Source: Xylophilus rhododendri
GTDB lineage: Bacteria; Pseudomonadota; Gammaproteobacteria; Burkholderiales; Burkholderiaceae_C
NCBI RefSeq assembly: GCF_009906855.1
Contig: NZ_CP047650.1
Location: 1,054,001-1,118,000 of the forward strand
Direction of reading: 5' to 3'
Length of the DNA stretch: 64,000 nucleotides
Within the stretch, counting starts at the first letter, position 1, and each line of letters begins with the position of its first letter. The notes beneath the pieces were generated by a model. The model made no database searches, was not told the DNA's origin, and was given only the letters and a program-made list of their open reading frames with translations. Position numbers and translations under genes: made by a program. Positions 60,101 through 64,000 of this stretch are shown piece after piece.

Positions 60101-60820
60101 CATGTTGCGGGTGTCGGTCTGGCTGCTGCCGGAGAAGACGATGCCGTTGCGGTTGACCAGCATCACCGTGCCGTCGGCCTTGATCTGCCCCTGGATCTGG
60201 CTGGGCCGGGCCAGCGGATCGTTGATGCGGTTGAGCACCGCCCAGTCCTTCTGCTGCTGGAACTGCACCGTCGTGTTCTTGCCGACGTTGAAGGTCTCCC
60301 AGTTGAGGATGGCCTTGTCGGCGGTCTGCTGGATGGCCACCGTGGTCTGGCCGTCCGCCACCGTCTGCTGCGGTGCGTTGGCGTTGCTCCAGCCGGCGGT
60401 GAGACTGTTGGTGTCGACCTTCAGGCCGCCCTCCCCCAGGCCGTCCGGCACTGTGGACGCGGCACCCAGCGCGGCCTGCCGGGCCGCCGCCTGCGCCGCC
60501 TGCTGCGCGGCGATGGCCTGCGCGGCCAGGTTCAGGTTGTCCAGCGAGCGCTGCAGCTGCGCACGCGAGGCCTGCTGCTGCGCGACGGGGCTGCCCAGCG
60601 TGGAAGCCGGCAGGCCGTTGGGCAGCAGGCCGGTGCTGGCCGCCACGCCTTGCGCCGCACCCTTGCTGGCGAACCAGGCGCTGCTGAAGGCCTGCTGCGC
60701 CTGCGCGCTGCCGAAGAGGCCGGCGCCGGCCACCACCAGGGCGATGGGGGTCAGCCGGAAGAGGCCTCTGCGGGCCGGTGCTGCCTGAGGTTTGCTGTCG
60801 CCGCGCCTGCTCGTACTCAT
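48149..60820 (-). CDS. Giant filamentous-haemagglutinin-type exoprotein (TpsA, DUF3739 family)
   Basis: One intact 4,223-codon gene. Residues 1-41 are a signal peptide with a long basic n-region, ending at AQA. Residues about 80-122 form an Ala/Gln-rich helix. Residues about 155-245 are the two-partner-secretion domain (ILNWETFNVGKNTTVQF, VLNRI, and NRNGI in place of the common NPNGI). The body is beta-helix repeat with many G-rich turns. PAG-rich stretches at about 1040-1190 and 2970-3125 interrupt it. The C-terminal part (from about 3700) resembles the DUF3739 region, with FNDVTSSRAGSYLRG and ATGDINAGRGSKTTL. It is likely exported through a TpsB pore as an adhesin; no TpsB gene is in the window. 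It follows fecR after 115 bases. Confidence 0.93.
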   Translation of the reverse strand: MSTSRRGDSKPQAAPARRGLFRLTPIALVVAGAGLFGSAQAQQAFSSAWFASKGAAQGVAASTGLLPNGLPASTLGSPVAQQQASRAQLQRSLDNLNLAAQAIAAQQAAQAAARQAALGAASTVPDGLGEGGLKVDTNSLTAGWSNANAPQQTVADGQTTVAIQQTADKAILNWETFNVGKNTTVQFQQQKDWAVLNRINDPLARPSQIQGQIKADGTVMLVNRNGIVFSGSSQTDTRNMVAAAAKIGDEQFRQNGIYSTQAGGAYVPSFTDAAGAVTVEAGARLNTAAPESATQGGGYVLLLGQQAANAGTITTPRGQVQMAAGDFFVVRAGQGTAANQTSTTRGNEVAPGFNAQSQAGRVANTGLLQAPEGDITLAGRTVVQDGVALSTTTVDTRGTIHLLASASDAASSVLTTARGLNAILLDDQNGRTALDSQRSALIDESARMDLARRSLVPGVFDNLSRQDDRRDLSRVEIVSGGDVLFEGGSTTLATGGQVAVSAGRSTIAQGARLDVSGAVGVQVAMAANDIEVDIQGNEQRDSPVNRDSGALNNTTVWIDRRRLVHVAAGVGGDADERWYTAGGLLEVGGYLGLQGHTIGEWAAGGGSVAFTGGALVSQAGSSINLSGGTLDVATGTLRQSWLKGADGKLYEVSNAPGDIAYTGLYRGFEDTHTRWGDSATAYFYNPLIGPEKRLENGYTVGRDAGQLIVATRSAVLEGDIVSTVYQGARQTDKADATLDGYTQSQDAAPLAAQLILGSYTTAFNTDATLGAVGVFHNLAPVAGSILFGQVQDIAAQIATGAALPQERIATLMLDSARLDGFGLGAIVAAAQDGVRVDGALSVVPGGSIALHAPQVTVDAGLTARGGSIALGNVLSTLSEAGVRTDQLMTAGAGQPTGVAIGNGAMLDTRGLWTNLQLAPDDGHLLPYIDGGAVDIRSAGGVSLAAGSSIDSSSGAALRADGSLQGGRGGDVTVVAGYAANASDSLIDAPLQVDGTIRGYGVSGGGTLTLGSGTAVGIGAGLPGANGTLQAGQTTQVQLQLGADYTVHAGDTIPADFLVTLRAIAAGQTLTAATTPLASSSAPVTVAAAWVVPTGSYVQTAAGVYWFAGSTVPAGSSLVRFGGPLPAGYTIPADAFPDGLSITPVTTRYAAGAVASADLLLPAGTVVLAGSTAAQDLAVKAPTVLGTGFFDTGFSHYAVQGRDGLAVAPGTELAVSMSVLLADLPRAQAAATGSEPGALFSVWTPPLYAEDAAHATLTQRGGASLSLRAGADLAVNQAPLVIGEGAFVSVDPGQAIDLRADGQLTVEGRLQAWGGSISLASLPGTTAGQQYDPGRSVWIGENAVLDVSGHAYVAQDSQGRAYGVAPDGGSITVGNSDAYLIVRPGALLDASGAAAQVDAAAGGPATEASRTVALASAGGSIELHSNNGIVLDGTLKAQAGGAQAAGGSLALYLDSRIYQSLTETLDDSLNRLHTITLVQQAGPSTLAADLAPGQRDANLLFGDAVLGANQVQAGGFSALTLSTHDAIRFQGDLDLSLGGSLNLKGGVLTVASGTPDAQVRLAAPYIRLDGGSWDAPALITEFQPGFFTPVAGGYGPSGHSSLTLQGQLIDLYGASLSGARGQQGTGTLTGGSSIPQVFDVLGGFADIVLRSSGDVRLAGGLTTAGNIEVDAQQLYPMSGQNGALVAGLYVPGVSGNPIAQVAADSQLVIRASDGQVARGDAPAVPYSAFGNLILMGGTVDQGGVVRAPLGTISLNTIGGAGATLGTGWQAIIPFEANLLDPKVVLRGGSLTSVSAAGLEMPFGGTVDGVSYSGATSSGAYRTQYDLADTYVSRGDNGGNNRLDQGVLSTGVSIGAAQLIGEAGAVIDLSGGGVLHGEGFVSGRGGSVNVLNTPLANANPVIYGASQAGSQVYALLPGYQSAYAPVILDKGAGDPAVGTQIRIGDGVPGLPAGTYTLLPSSFALMPGAFRVELGGTTSLRAQAGAVALADGSWSTTAVQGQASTGSFASLPAQLLVTPGDAVRHIGQYNETSFSQFLLAQAVQFDKLRGRLPEDGKILDIDLRQDDDTANPLQFAGTVLFSGVTTTDVAGMDGWMSLSANAPIEVRPATAAATAGTVSLVDRDLNAFAAGTLSLGGSWRYFDGTTSAGDSPRIYFGSDNLPHPGVTLREGASLRAGQVFLVGDQVRLEQGAGIDTRGFDGRAIDSSLGYVFANGTGASGGIAVLATGNGWLEFLPSTGTGSIAVADGASLLTQGSVVFAAPGGLDLGRVDIGARYLTVSQDQINLGTDASLAAAQSAGALQPGWNLTQDVLDKLLRPSATAGVPALERLSLTAGGAFNFYGSSTLDTGGSTVQMVFNTPAFYGWGGANDVVRIATGDLVWNGISTGSGTSYASKPPAALLPGGPGSGAGRLEIDARTVEFGYDALSQPQSQVALDRVVQGFSGVAIHASDRVTANHLGSLTVGGDLDIDTPLLTGHGGSDMRYQASGHIAVTAPQGAAPVDTAAITELGAALKLQAQTVTLDTAVALPSGQLSVESTGDITLGSRAVLDLAGRTASFFDVDKYSWGGAVALLSDSGSITQAAGSRIDVSAAHSAAGSLSADARQGAVTLAGTLDGHGAAGFADGRFTLAADRLDSAAFADLNTHLDDAGFFEARSVSLSHGDLAVDGRVKAHDVSLAVNGGSLTVNGSIDASGDAPGRIALAASGDLLLASAAVLDTHGNTLVTDSYGAPIDASNRGRITLTSTNGTVRLNPGATLDLRSPDGIARGQVEINAPRTAETSGDVRIEAGGALDIRGAASIALNAFQTYQPPGADAIVRQDNGDSAGAPVGADGVIGLDQIDTRSRQFIDAAWANSGLSGAGGRLAGLQAYGAAFHLRPGVEIRSAGDLTVDGDLDLSGYRYGPGADPAQRGSGEPGVLALRAGGSLLVHGSINDGFLPPPQSPDSVVYGVVFSNETLAASYTAQAGDILGAGSTLPITGTLTLDLPAAGIKLYPRTGTPLSFDVVTGATIIVSKSAVTNPNQVLAADVITSTGVLYAAGTPLSALPTILPAGTTLKAGTLQLGSATTGISTRNAFIPRGTAMALLGTAASTTVAIPSNITLAAGDQLPAGTFASSITGQTGAHDIWPLSAMLAPGSLSWSLRLVAGADLASADSRGLRTDGSGADLVLDDPYQVNIKSYGAQGAPSPGVSVLRTGTGDLELYTAGDYIQKSAFGVYTAGTALAGTGAGTVWNASRELYPDLTGANPAGTLLGSLVPDAAGYAAAINDQRMWYPTAGGDFTLSARGNISGWQNSDSEVVGTWLWRQGGAELGQATAWGVNFGTYLVDGISQFAGYSNLNLAAFSGMGTLGGGKVVVKAGGNIGADGSDSLHNIVVAAASSGRVVDGQVLQTGGGDISVTAGGQLYGGLYAGLRGDTTLQAGSVGVIQQQGWGVADADPRGLDNHTAYSARMRQGASFAPGDGQLRVQALGDLVMGDVVDPGRAGERLETQATLADGSTGRAAAWFTLWQDNTGIELFSAGGNLSPLADAGGTGFLPATLRAIAPGGSIYYAPRLYSDYLMPSPTGQLELLAGGLISGLNNNSASNSSSAFGLLGTSATAIATPLRPGWRVAAAGSSGDSFATPLASNFWAGVQSLESIYEVNYEPYSGSYSGTGGTPFVFGPNTLSDDSMAGSGTVSHIYANTGDLLGVRIGELRHPPSADGSVTDDYLASKPVQMVAGGDIVNSGGLFAHGNATDVSMLAAGGSIYYRGNGGVTVMGPGTLEISAGGDIFLGNAAAFVSAGPVTAADSRPGAGIAVQAGLGAGLPGQGASDFAGFAARYLDPANLMDASRPLAEQPGKVAKTYETELAQWLAGRWGFSGSAAEALAYFDALAPEQQRIFVRQVFYAELTAGGREFNDVTSSRAGSYLRGRQAIAALFPETDAAGQTVQRQGAITLYQGTANNAGIRTVAGGDIQTLTPGGATIVGVEGVTPAASADATPAGLLTQGDGSIQMYSQDSILLGLSRIMTTFGGDILAWSATGDINAGRGSKTTLVYTPPKREYDSYGNVKLSPNVPSTGAGIATLNPIPEVPPGDVDLIAPLGTIDAGEAGIRVSGNVNLAALQVVNAANIQVQGKSTGIPTVAAVNVGALTNASAAASQAVVAAQDAVQRERAAARQNQPSVFTVRVLGANGAPVDDKPASATPGPSAAAGYDAANFVQLVGHGQDFKPEMLARLSQAERRLLEADR

Positions 60821-60893
60821 CTGGATTCCCGCCCGTGGTCAGTCGATGTGATGGCGGCCGGCTGTCTGCTGCCGCCGGCCCCGCTACCGATAA

Positions 60894-60909
60894 GACGCCG
60901 GCCGGCGTC
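60894..60909. repeat. Perfect 16-base palindrome between fecR and the exoprotein gene
   Basis: GACGCCGGCCGGCGTC is a perfect palindrome lying 74 bases upstream of the exoprotein start and 27 bases after the fecR stop. It could be a regulatory site or part of a termination or attenuation structure. An eight-base A-run (minus strand) lies between it and fecR. It may be chance in GC-rich DNA. Confidence 0.35.
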
Positions 60910-60935
60910 GGAATCCCCTCCCTTTTTTTTCCGCC

Positions 60936-61910
60936 TCAGGCCAGGATCAGCAGGCCCCCGGGCAGCGTGCTGGCACGCAGGTCGAAGGAGCGCTGGATCT
61001 GCAGCAGGGCGGCATCCAGGTGGGCGATGGCGAAGCGGCCGCTGACGGCGCTCTGGCGCTGCGACTGCGAGGCCAGCAGCACCCGGCCGGGGCGGTAGCG
61101 GTTGATCTCGCGCACCACTTTTTCCAGCGGCACCTGGCGGAACACCAGCTCGCCGTGCCGCCAGGCCGACAGCTCGGCCGCGTCGATGGCGGCCACGTCG
61201 CTGACGGACGCGCTGTCGTACACCGCCTGCTGGCGCGCCTGCAGCAGGCGGCTGCCGCCGGGATGCTCCAGCCGCACCGTGCCGTCGATGCAGGCCACAC
61301 GCACCCGGCCGTCCAGATAACGCACCTCGAAGCGGCCGGCGGCGCCCAGGCTGCGGCCGCTGCCGGCGGCGATGCAGAAGGGCTGGCGGCCGTTGGCCAG
61401 GTCTGCTGCCAGGTCCACGGCCGCCTCGCCTTCGAGCAGCTCCAGCCCGCCGTCCTGGCGCCGCGCGCTGGTCTGGGTGTTGAGCACCACCTGCACGCTG
61501 TCGCCCAGGCGCAGCGACTTCTGCTCGCCGGTGGCGGTGCGGTAGTCGGCGTTCCACTGCGCGGGCGGATAGTTCACCGCGATGCCGGCCGCCGCCGCCG
61601 CGACGGCGCCGCCGGCCATCGCCCCCAGGAAGGCGCGGCGCCGCGCGGGCGGCCGCTGGCGCGCCGGCCGCAGCAGCGCCTGCAGGGCCGGATCGCTGCG
61701 CAGCAGCTCGCCCGCGGCCGGCTGCAGGGCCTGCCACTGGCGGCGTGCCTCGGCGAAGGCCGTGCGGTGCGCCGCGCTGCGCTCGCGCCAGCGCAGGAAG
61801 GCCTGGGCGTCCCATTGCGTGGCCTGGCCGCCGGAGAGCCGGCGCAGCCACACCCGCGCTTCCTGCTGCAGCGCGTCGGCGGTGTCGGATGTGGACAGAA
61901 AGGGGTTCAT
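60936..61910 (-). CDS. FecR-family anti-sigma regulator
   Basis: The 324-residue inner-membrane protein has an N-terminal cytoplasmic DUF4880-like part (residues 10-60, EARVWLRRLSGGQATQWDAQAFLRWR), one membrane segment (about 93-113, AFLGAMAGGAVAAAAAGIAV), then the periplasmic FecR domain (DYRTATGEQKSLRLGDSVQVVLNTQT and GEAAVDLAADLA) and a C-terminal STN-like part. FecR proteins hold or activate a cognate ECF sigma factor in response to a periplasmic signal. It follows the sigma gene by 39 bases and precedes the exoprotein gene, so the three probably form a regulatory circuit. No TonB-dependent receptor gene is next to it. Confidence 0.93.
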   Translation of the reverse strand: MNPFLSTSDTADALQQEARVWLRRLSGGQATQWDAQAFLRWRERSAAHRTAFAEARRQWQALQPAAGELLRSDPALQALLRPARQRPPARRRAFLGAMAGGAVAAAAAGIAVNYPPAQWNADYRTATGEQKSLRLGDSVQVVLNTQTSARRQDGGLELLEGEAAVDLAADLANGRQPFCIAAGSGRSLGAAGRFEVRYLDGRVRVACIDGTVRLEHPGGSRLLQARQQAVYDSASVSDVAAIDAAELSAWRHGELVFRQVPLEKVVREINRYRPGRVLLASQSQRQSAVSGRFAIAHLDAALLQIQRSFDLRASTLPGGLLILA

Positions 61911-61949
61911 GTCACCAGATAGACGTTTGCGGCGTGGAGAATCCCCGCC

Positions 61950-62462
61950 TTATTTTTTGGGGCGCCCGGTGGCGGCGGCGCAGAACTCGTGGGCCTTGCG
62001 CAGCTCGTGCTCCACCGTGCGCACCGAGATGCCCAAACGCTCGGCCACCTCCTTGTGCGGCAGGTTCTCCCAGCGCACCAGCACCAGGATGGCGCGGCGG
62101 CGCTCGGGCAGGCGGCGCATGGCCTTCATCAGCTGCTCGACCTCGGAGCGGTCCTCGGCGGTTTTCTCGGGGCCGGGGGCATGGTCGGGCAGGTCCATCA
62201 GGGCCTCGGCCTCGTCGGCCGGCAGGGCGCGGCTGTGGCTGCGCTGCTGGTCGATGGCGATATTGGCGGCCATGCGCAGCAGGAAGGCGCGCGGGTTGAG
62301 CACCGGCGCCTGGTTCTCCAGGCGTTCCAGGCGCAGCCAGGTGTCCTGCAGGGCGTCGCCGGCCAGTTCGCCGCTGCCCAGGTGGCGGGCCAGGCGGCGC
62401 TTCAATTCGTCGTAGCGCTGGGTCAGGAAGGCCAGCAGGGCCAGGCGGGCTTCTTCGGACAT
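61950..62462 (-). CDS. ECF sigma factor, FecI-like
   Basis: The 170-residue protein has sigma region 2 (ELAGDALQDTWLRLERLENQ, LNPRAFLLRMAANIAIDQQR) and region 4 (MKAMRRLPERRRAILVLVRW, LPHKEVAERLGISVRTVEHELRKA), with no region 1.1 or 3, as in ECF factors of the iron-citrate type. It directs RNA polymerase to a small set of promoters, presumably including that of the exoprotein operon. It starts 5 bases after the STN protein and is followed by the fecR-like gene, the standard sigma/anti-sigma order. Confidence 0.94.
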   Translation of the reverse strand: MSEEARLALLAFLTQRYDELKRRLARHLGSGELAGDALQDTWLRLERLENQAPVLNPRAFLLRMAANIAIDQQRSHSRALPADEAEALMDLPDHAPGPEKTAEDRSEVEQLMKAMRRLPERRRAILVLVRWENLPHKEVAERLGISVRTVEHELRKAHEFCAAATGRPKK

Positions 62463-62467
62463 GGCAT

Positions 62468-63148
62468 TCAGGGCGCGCCGGCGCAGTCCTGGCCCGGCAC
62501 CTGGCCGCGCGGCAGGATCAGCAGGGTCAGCGGCTGCGGCATGGCGGGCGGCGGCGCCTCCACCCGCAGCTTCTGCATGACGGCGATCAGGGCGCTGTCG
62601 CGCTGGCGGCTGCCGCTGCTGCCCAGCAGGCGCGGGCGCTGCATCCGCCCCGCTCCGTCCACCCCGAAACGCAGCAGCGCGCGGTAGCCGCCGGGGGCGG
62701 CCAGGGGCTCCTGGCAGAAGGCCTGCCAGAGGCGCGACTGCACCTGGCCGTCGTAGGCATCGAAGACCTGGGCGGGGGTGCGCTCCGTGGCGCCGGCGGC
62801 GACGGCGGCGGCGGGTGCCGGCTGCAGCACGAAGGTGTGCAGATCGCCCGCGCCCACGTCCTGCGCGACCAGGCCGGTGCCCTGCAGCAGCCGGCCCAGG
62901 GCCGCCTCGGGGCTGTAGCGGCCCTGCAGCGCGGCGGAGCGGCGCTCGGCCACCAGCGTGCTGCGGAACAGCGCCGGCCGGCCGGAGACGCCGGCATAGG
63001 CATCGAGCGCGGCGGACAGGTCCTGGGCCGGGATGTCGAAGTCGAGCGGGGGCGGGTTCATCGGCGGCGGGCCTGCGCGCGCCGCGCCGCAGAAACTCGC
63101 GGCCAGCACGGCGCAGGCGATGGCGGCGCTGCGGCCATGGCGGCTCAT
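62468..63148 (-). CDS. Periplasmic STN-domain protein with TonB-C-like tail
   Basis: The 226-residue protein has a signal peptide (residues 1-22, SAAIACAVLAASFCGAARA), then a secretin/TonB short N-terminal (STN) domain at about 30-105 (LDFDIPAQDLSAALDAYAG, RSAALQGRYSPEAALGRLLQGTGL). The C-terminal half resembles the TonB C-terminal fold (YRALLRFGVDGAGRMQRPRL, SALIAVMQKLRVEAPPP). There is no membrane helix after the signal and no receptor barrel. In iron signalling the STN domain touches FecR; here a free STN protein encoded just before the sigma and fecR-like genes could do that job. The ATG at 63148 was chosen because it starts a clean signal peptide; an earlier start at 63277 would destroy it. 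Confidence 0.82.
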   Translation of the reverse strand: MSRHGRSAAIACAVLAASFCGAARAGPPPMNPPPLDFDIPAQDLSAALDAYAGVSGRPALFRSTLVAERRSAALQGRYSPEAALGRLLQGTGLVAQDVGAGDLHTFVLQPAPAAAVAAGATERTPAQVFDAYDGQVQSRLWQAFCQEPLAAPGGYRALLRFGVDGAGRMQRPRLLGSSGSRQRDSALIAVMQKLRVEAPPPAMPQPLTLLILPRGQVPGQDCAGAP

Positions 63149-63176
63149 CCCCGGCGGCCGCCGCGCACGGCGCGCG

Positions 63177-63211
63177 CCCAGGCGCCCGCAGCGGATCTGC
63201 GGGCGCCTGGG
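63177..63211. repeat. Perfect 15-base-pair hairpin in the leader of the STN gene
   Basis: CCCAGGCGCCCGCAG and CTGCGGGCGCCTGGG pair perfectly around a five-base loop, 28 bases upstream of the STN start and 87 bases after the YbjN stop. There is no T-run on either strand. It may separate the two genes, stabilise message, or hold back translation. Confidence 0.6.
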
Positions 63212-63298
63212 GAGGAGCCGGTTCGGGTCAACAAGGCAAAGGCGGATGTCGGCAAACGCCGAATGCTGCTCGGTCAATATGACCGCGCCGCTACAGAC

Positions 63299-63796
63299 TC
63301 AGTCCGCCGCCGGTGCCTGCGGCGCGGCCGCCTCCGGGCTGCTGCGGTAGTTGCGCAGGTGCAGGAAGAACTCGCCCATCACCTGGGTCCACAGCCGCAT
63401 CATCCAGGCGACATGGGCGAAGGCGACGCCGCCGGTCACCGGCAGGTCCATCTCCAGCACCACGAAGTCGCCGTGCTGCGACACCCGCGCGAAACGCCGC
63501 GCGCGGTGCCAGTCGGCGAAGACCGAGGCGGGCAGCACGCCGCCCTCGATGCGCAGCGGGCAGCTCAGGGTCAGGTCGGCGTACTGGCCGGGGGCCACCG
63601 CATTGCCCCAGAGCACCTGGAAACCGATGCCGTGGCTGGCGCTGTGCAGGCGGGTGACACCGTCCTGCTCGACGGGGGTGACGGCGCAGCCGGCGGCCTT
63701 GATGGCGTCGGAGGCGGTTTCGGCGGTGAGGTATTGCAGCAGGGTGTCGCTGGCGAGGGCGGAGGCGGCGGTCGGGGTGGCGAGGGTCTCGGTCAT
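63299..63796 (-). CDS. YbjN-domain protein
   Basis: The 165-residue cytoplasmic protein matches the YbjN family: LLQYLTAETASDAIKAAG, FQVLWGNAVAPGQYADLTL, then NRARRFARV-type sequence (HRARRFARVSQHGDFVVLEMD) and FAHVAWMMRLWTQVMGEF. I recall this fold as similar to type III secretion chaperones, but no biochemical function is established. The Ala/Pro-rich C-terminus is probably disordered. It lies in the exoprotein cluster, 33 bases after a probable peptidyl-prolyl isomerase gene. A role as a chaperone of the giant exoprotein is only an inference. Confidence 0.85.
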   Translation of the reverse strand: MTETLATPTAASALASDTLLQYLTAETASDAIKAAGCAVTPVEQDGVTRLHSASHGIGFQVLWGNAVAPGQYADLTLSCPLRIEGGVLPASVFADWHRARRFARVSQHGDFVVLEMDLPVTGGVAFAHVAWMMRLWTQVMGEFFLHLRNYRSSPEAAAPQAPAAD

Positions 63797-63828
63797 GAAG
63801 GCTCTTGAAATGGGAAAGGTCGGACGGA

Positions 63829-64000
63829 TCAGGGGGTCTGGCGCAGCGCCGCGTCCAGCGTGGCGGTGTCGATGGAGAGTTCGCTGGCCGGCGCCAGCGC
63901 GGCCAGGTAGTTGCGGGCGAGCTGCTGCTGCCGCTGCTGGCGCAGGGCCTGTTCCAGCTGCGGGCGCAGCTCTTCGAAGGTGGCGGGGCGCTCGGGCTGC
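63829..64000 (-). CDS. C-terminal end of a probable parvulin-type peptidyl-prolyl isomerase, truncated by the window
   Basis: Only the last 56 residues are visible, ending TLDAALRQTP at the stop 63829. The segment ATFEELRPQLEQALRQQRQ, followed by an ARNYLAAL helix, looks like the C-terminal chaperone helix of periplasmic parvulins of the PpiD/SurA type. The catalytic domain lies outside the window, so the assignment is tentative. Such isomerases are known helpers of filamentous haemagglutinin export (Par27 of Bordetella), which fits the cluster. Confidence 0.5.
   Translation of the reverse strand, partial: QPERPATFEELRPQLEQALRQQRQQQLARNYLAALAPASELSIDTATLDAALRQTP

Noticed and set aside
48224..61045. 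Uninterrupted plus-strand open frame of 4,273 codons opposite the exoprotein gene
   Set aside because: It is a GC-skew shadow of the minus-strand gene: composition is dominated by Gly, Ala, Arg, Val, His and Gln with no domain, signal peptide or ribosome-binding evidence, while the minus strand shows clear TPS and DUF3739 features.

Overview
The window is GC-rich chromosomal DNA from a beta-proteobacterium, most probably Burkholderiales and within it Comamonadaceae. The basis is gene content and order: DUF3579 next to argD and argF, prfB with the classical programmed frameshift, pepN-fbp followed by tRNA-Thr(CGU), and an alternative complex III operon linked to a caa3 oxidase. The genus cannot be fixed from sequence alone. 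No insertion sequence, prophage or CRISPR array was seen, and no gap between called genes exceeds about 300 bases.

Layout. (1) 1-15492, minus strand: a glycogen and trehalose block, glgB, glgC, glgX, treZ, a malQ-treY gene fusion and glgA, followed by a small unknown protein and an esterase-like hydrolase cut by the window edge. GlgC, GlgA and GlgB make glycogen; GlgX debranches it; MalQ reshuffles maltodextrins; TreY and TreZ release trehalose from glucan ends. (2) 15696-21861, minus strand: housekeeping genes folK, pcnB, an HAD phosphatase, hda, a SirB1-family gene and murJ; rpsT is divergent on the plus strand. (3) 22394-27169: a UvrD-like helicase and DUF3579 on the minus strand, argD and argF on the plus strand. 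(4) 27230-30040: a signalling island with an EAL phosphodiesterase, a small unknown protein, a winged-helix response regulator with a degenerate receiver, a BLUF blue-light sensor and a flavin-binding stress protein. (5) 30037-41734, minus strand: a tightly packed twelve-gene respiratory operon, actABCDEF (alternative complex III), a small membrane protein, a Sco copper chaperone and caa3 oxidase subunits II, I, III and IV. (6) 41851-48051, mainly plus strand: prfB, a Phd/PIN toxin-antitoxin pair, pepN, fbp and tRNA-Thr, with one possible small gene on the minus strand between fbp and the tRNA. (7) 48149-64000, minus strand: a 4,223-residue filamentous-haemagglutinin-type exoprotein, preceded by a FecR anti-sigma factor, an ECF sigma factor, a periplasmic STN/TonB-C-like protein, a YbjN-domain protein and the tail of a probable peptidyl-prolyl isomerase.

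Two otherwise intact genes, glgX and the oxidase subunit I gene, carry single-base frameshifts, each in a run of four G/C bases where five would restore the frame. That pattern fits homopolymer errors in the assembly better than biological decay. The most interesting region is the last one: sigma/FecR/STN parts normally used for iron-receptor surface signalling appear to be wired to a giant secreted adhesin.
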